7,178 nt of DNA. It comes from Desulfosporosinus sp. GTDB taxonomy: Bacteria; Bacillota; Desulfitobacteriia; Desulfitobacteriales; Desulfitobacteriaceae. This document shows positions 5,809 through 7,178 of this stretch, one piece after another. A program made the position numbers and the translations under genes. The stretch spans positions 1-7,178 of the forward strand of contig JADQBO010000063.1 of the NCBI GenBank assembly GCA_016278585.1, in the 5' to 3' direction. Within the stretch, counting starts at the first letter, position 1. Each line of letters starts with the position of its first letter. The notes beneath the pieces were generated by a model. The model worked only from the letters and a program-made list of their open reading frames with translations, had not been told where the DNA came from and did no database searches.

Positions 5809-7178
5809 ATGAAGAAATTATTAAAACTTTTATACAATAGAGTAGTTTTAGTTGGTATACCTATTTTAATTCAGATTTTTGCCTTGGTAATGATCATTTG
5901 GAAATTTAGCAGCTACTTTATTTATTTTTATGTTGCTTGTACATTACTAAGTGTCGTAGCCCTCCTGAGGATATTAAGTGGTAAAGCCAATCCTGCCTAT
6001 AAAATCGCCTGGATCGTTCCCATTATGCTCTTTCCTATTTTTGGAGGACTTTTTTACCTAGCCTTTGGCGGCAATAAATTAAGCAAGCGATCGATCAGGA
6101 AAATGCACCTGGTTCAGGAAAAAATGGTTGAGTCACTTGGCCAAAACAAGGCAGTTATTCAGGAAATTCGACGACAGGACATTAATGTCGCTAATCAGTC
6201 ACACTATCTCGAAAGCTATTCCTTTTGTCCAGTCTATGAAAATACGACCTCAGAGTATCTAACACCCGGAGAGCGAATGTATGAACGTTTGCTGGAAGCA
6301 CTGAAAAAAGCTGAACGTTATATTTTCCTTGAATACTTCATCATCGAAGAAGGCCTGATGTGGGATACTATATTACAGATACTCGTGGAAAAAGCGGCTC
6401 AGGGCGTGGATGTTCGGGTTATTTACGATGATTTAGGATGCCTTTTTACATTGCCCTATGGCTATGATAAGCAACTTGAAAAAACGGGAATTATGTGCTG
6501 CGCCTTTAATCCATTTATTCCGGTTTTGTCTACTCGTATAAACAACCGTGACCACCGTAAAATTGCAGTCATCGATGGCTACACAGCCTTTACAGGTGGC
6601 ATCAATATCGCAGATGAGTATATTAATGCGTATAAGAAACACGGGCATTGGAAAGACTCTGCCCTCCTCATTCAAGGGGATGCTGTTTGGAGTTTTACTG
6701 TTATGTTTCTCTCTCTGTGGAGTCAACAGCGAAGAACTGATGAGGATTTTGAGAAGTATAGACCAGCCTACCAGCCAGCCAAAGCTTTTGTCTCCGATGG
6801 GTATGTTCAGCCCTTTGGCGATAGTCCTCTAGATGGTGAATCGTTAGGTGAAACCGTCTATCTAAATCTAATCAATAACGCTGAGCATTATGTATACATC
6901 AATACGCCTTATCTGATTCTCGACAACGTGATGTCAACCGCCCTGTGTACCGCAGCAAAACGAAATGTGGATGTTCGAATTGTGACCCCTCATATCGCGG
7001 ACAAATGGTATGTTCATTCCGTAACCCGTTCAAACTATGATGTGCTCGTGGAAAGCGGCGTGAAAATCTATGAGTACACGCCCGGCTTTAATCACGCAAA
7101 ATCCGTTGCCGTGGATGACATCCTGGCAGTTGTGGGAACTATAAATTTGGATTACCGCAGTCTGTACCTGCATTTTGA
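5809..7178 (+). CDS. cls: Cardiolipin synthase (two HKD motifs), C-terminus beyond right edge
   Basis: Membrane-bound phospholipase-D-family enzyme that transfers a phosphatidyl group between two phosphatidylglycerols to give cardiolipin and glycerol. The open frame has 456 codons plus two bases. Hydrophobic segments lie at about residues 11-31, 35-55 and 66-86, the last with the WIVPIMLFPIFGGLFYLAFGGNK signature of the Cls N-terminal region. A cytoplasmic catalytic part follows with both HxKxxxxD motifs: His249, Lys251 and Asp256 (DHRKIAVID, followed by FTGGINIADEY), and His429, Lys431 and Asp436 (NHAKSVAVD, followed by VVGTINLDYRS). Firmicute Cls proteins are usually about 480-510 residues, so only the last few tens of residues should be missing. 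The ATG has AGGTGA 5 nt upstream. It is divergent from the aro operon and shares only the intergenic region. Both catalytic motifs are intact, so it is probably active. Confidence 0.95.
   Translation, partial: MKKLLKLLYNRVVLVGIPILIQIFALVMIIWKFSSYFIYFYVACTLLSVVALLRILSGKANPAYKIAWIVPIMLFPIFGGLFYLAFGGNKLSKRSIRKMHLVQEKMVESLGQNKAVIQEIRRQDINVANQSHYLESYSFCPVYENTTSEYLTPGERMYERLLEALKKAERYIFLEYFIIEEGLMWDTILQILVEKAAQGVDVRVIYDDLGCLFTLPYGYDKQLEKTGIMCCAFNPFIPVLSTRINNRDHRKIAVIDGYTAFTGGINIADEYINAYKKHGHWKDSALLIQGDAVWSFTVMFLSLWSQQRRTDEDFEKYRPAYQPAKAFVSDGYVQPFGDSPLDGESLGETVYLNLINNAEHYVYINTPYLILDNVMSTALCTAAKRNVDVRIVTPHIADKWYVHSVTRSNYDVLVESGVKIYEYTPGFNHAKSVAVDDILAVVGTINLDYRSLYLHF

Noticed and set aside
6433..6832. 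Overlapping frames on both strands inside cls (97 codons on the minus strand, 94 on the plus)
   Set aside because: They lie within the cardiolipin synthase frame over its first HKD motif; the cls reading is strongly supported and these are shadows.

Overview
The window reads as chromosomal DNA of a low-to-mid G+C, spore-former-type Firmicute. The protein styles (CBS-PAS signalling protein, ferredoxin-like-domain DAHP synthase, class II EPSP synthase) suggest a Peptococcaceae-like anaerobe such as Desulfosporosinus or Desulfitobacterium. This taxonomic guess is inference from family resemblance, not from a search.

Layout, left to right. (1) 1-802, minus strand: the N-terminal part of a signalling regulator (two CBS domains, one PAS, start of a second PAS) that runs off the left edge. 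(2) 803-995: a short gap holding the regulator's 5' region and a strong intrinsic terminator (stem 912-945) for the operon to its right. (3) 996-5355, minus strand: a tight five-gene operon transcribed in the order aroF, tyrA, aroA, azlC, azlD. Junctions are an 11-nt overlap (aroF/tyrA), then gaps of 18, 4 and 2 nt. (4) 5356-5808: a 453-nt divergent intergenic region with a long leader for aroF. The leader contains a perfect terminator hairpin with a U-tract, a short possible leader ORF just before it, and a second hairpin nearer the gene. A candidate promoter for the opposite strand lies at its right end. (5) 5809-7178, plus strand: a cardiolipin synthase, cut by the right edge after its second catalytic motif.

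How the genes fit together. AroF makes DAHP, the first committed step to chorismate. AroA makes EPSP, two steps before chorismate completion. TyrA takes prephenate to 4-hydroxyphenylpyruvate, the tyrosine branch. AzlC and AzlD form a two-subunit amino-acid exporter of the type known for branched-chain amino acids. Its placement inside an aromatic operon raises the possibility that it exports an aromatic amino acid or related compound. The transcribed leader with a terminator ahead of aroF suggests that the operon is controlled by conditional termination. This terminator-containing leader and the biosynthesis-plus-export gene set are the most interesting parts of an otherwise ordinary metabolic region. 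I found no mobile elements, CRISPR arrays, tRNA or rRNA.
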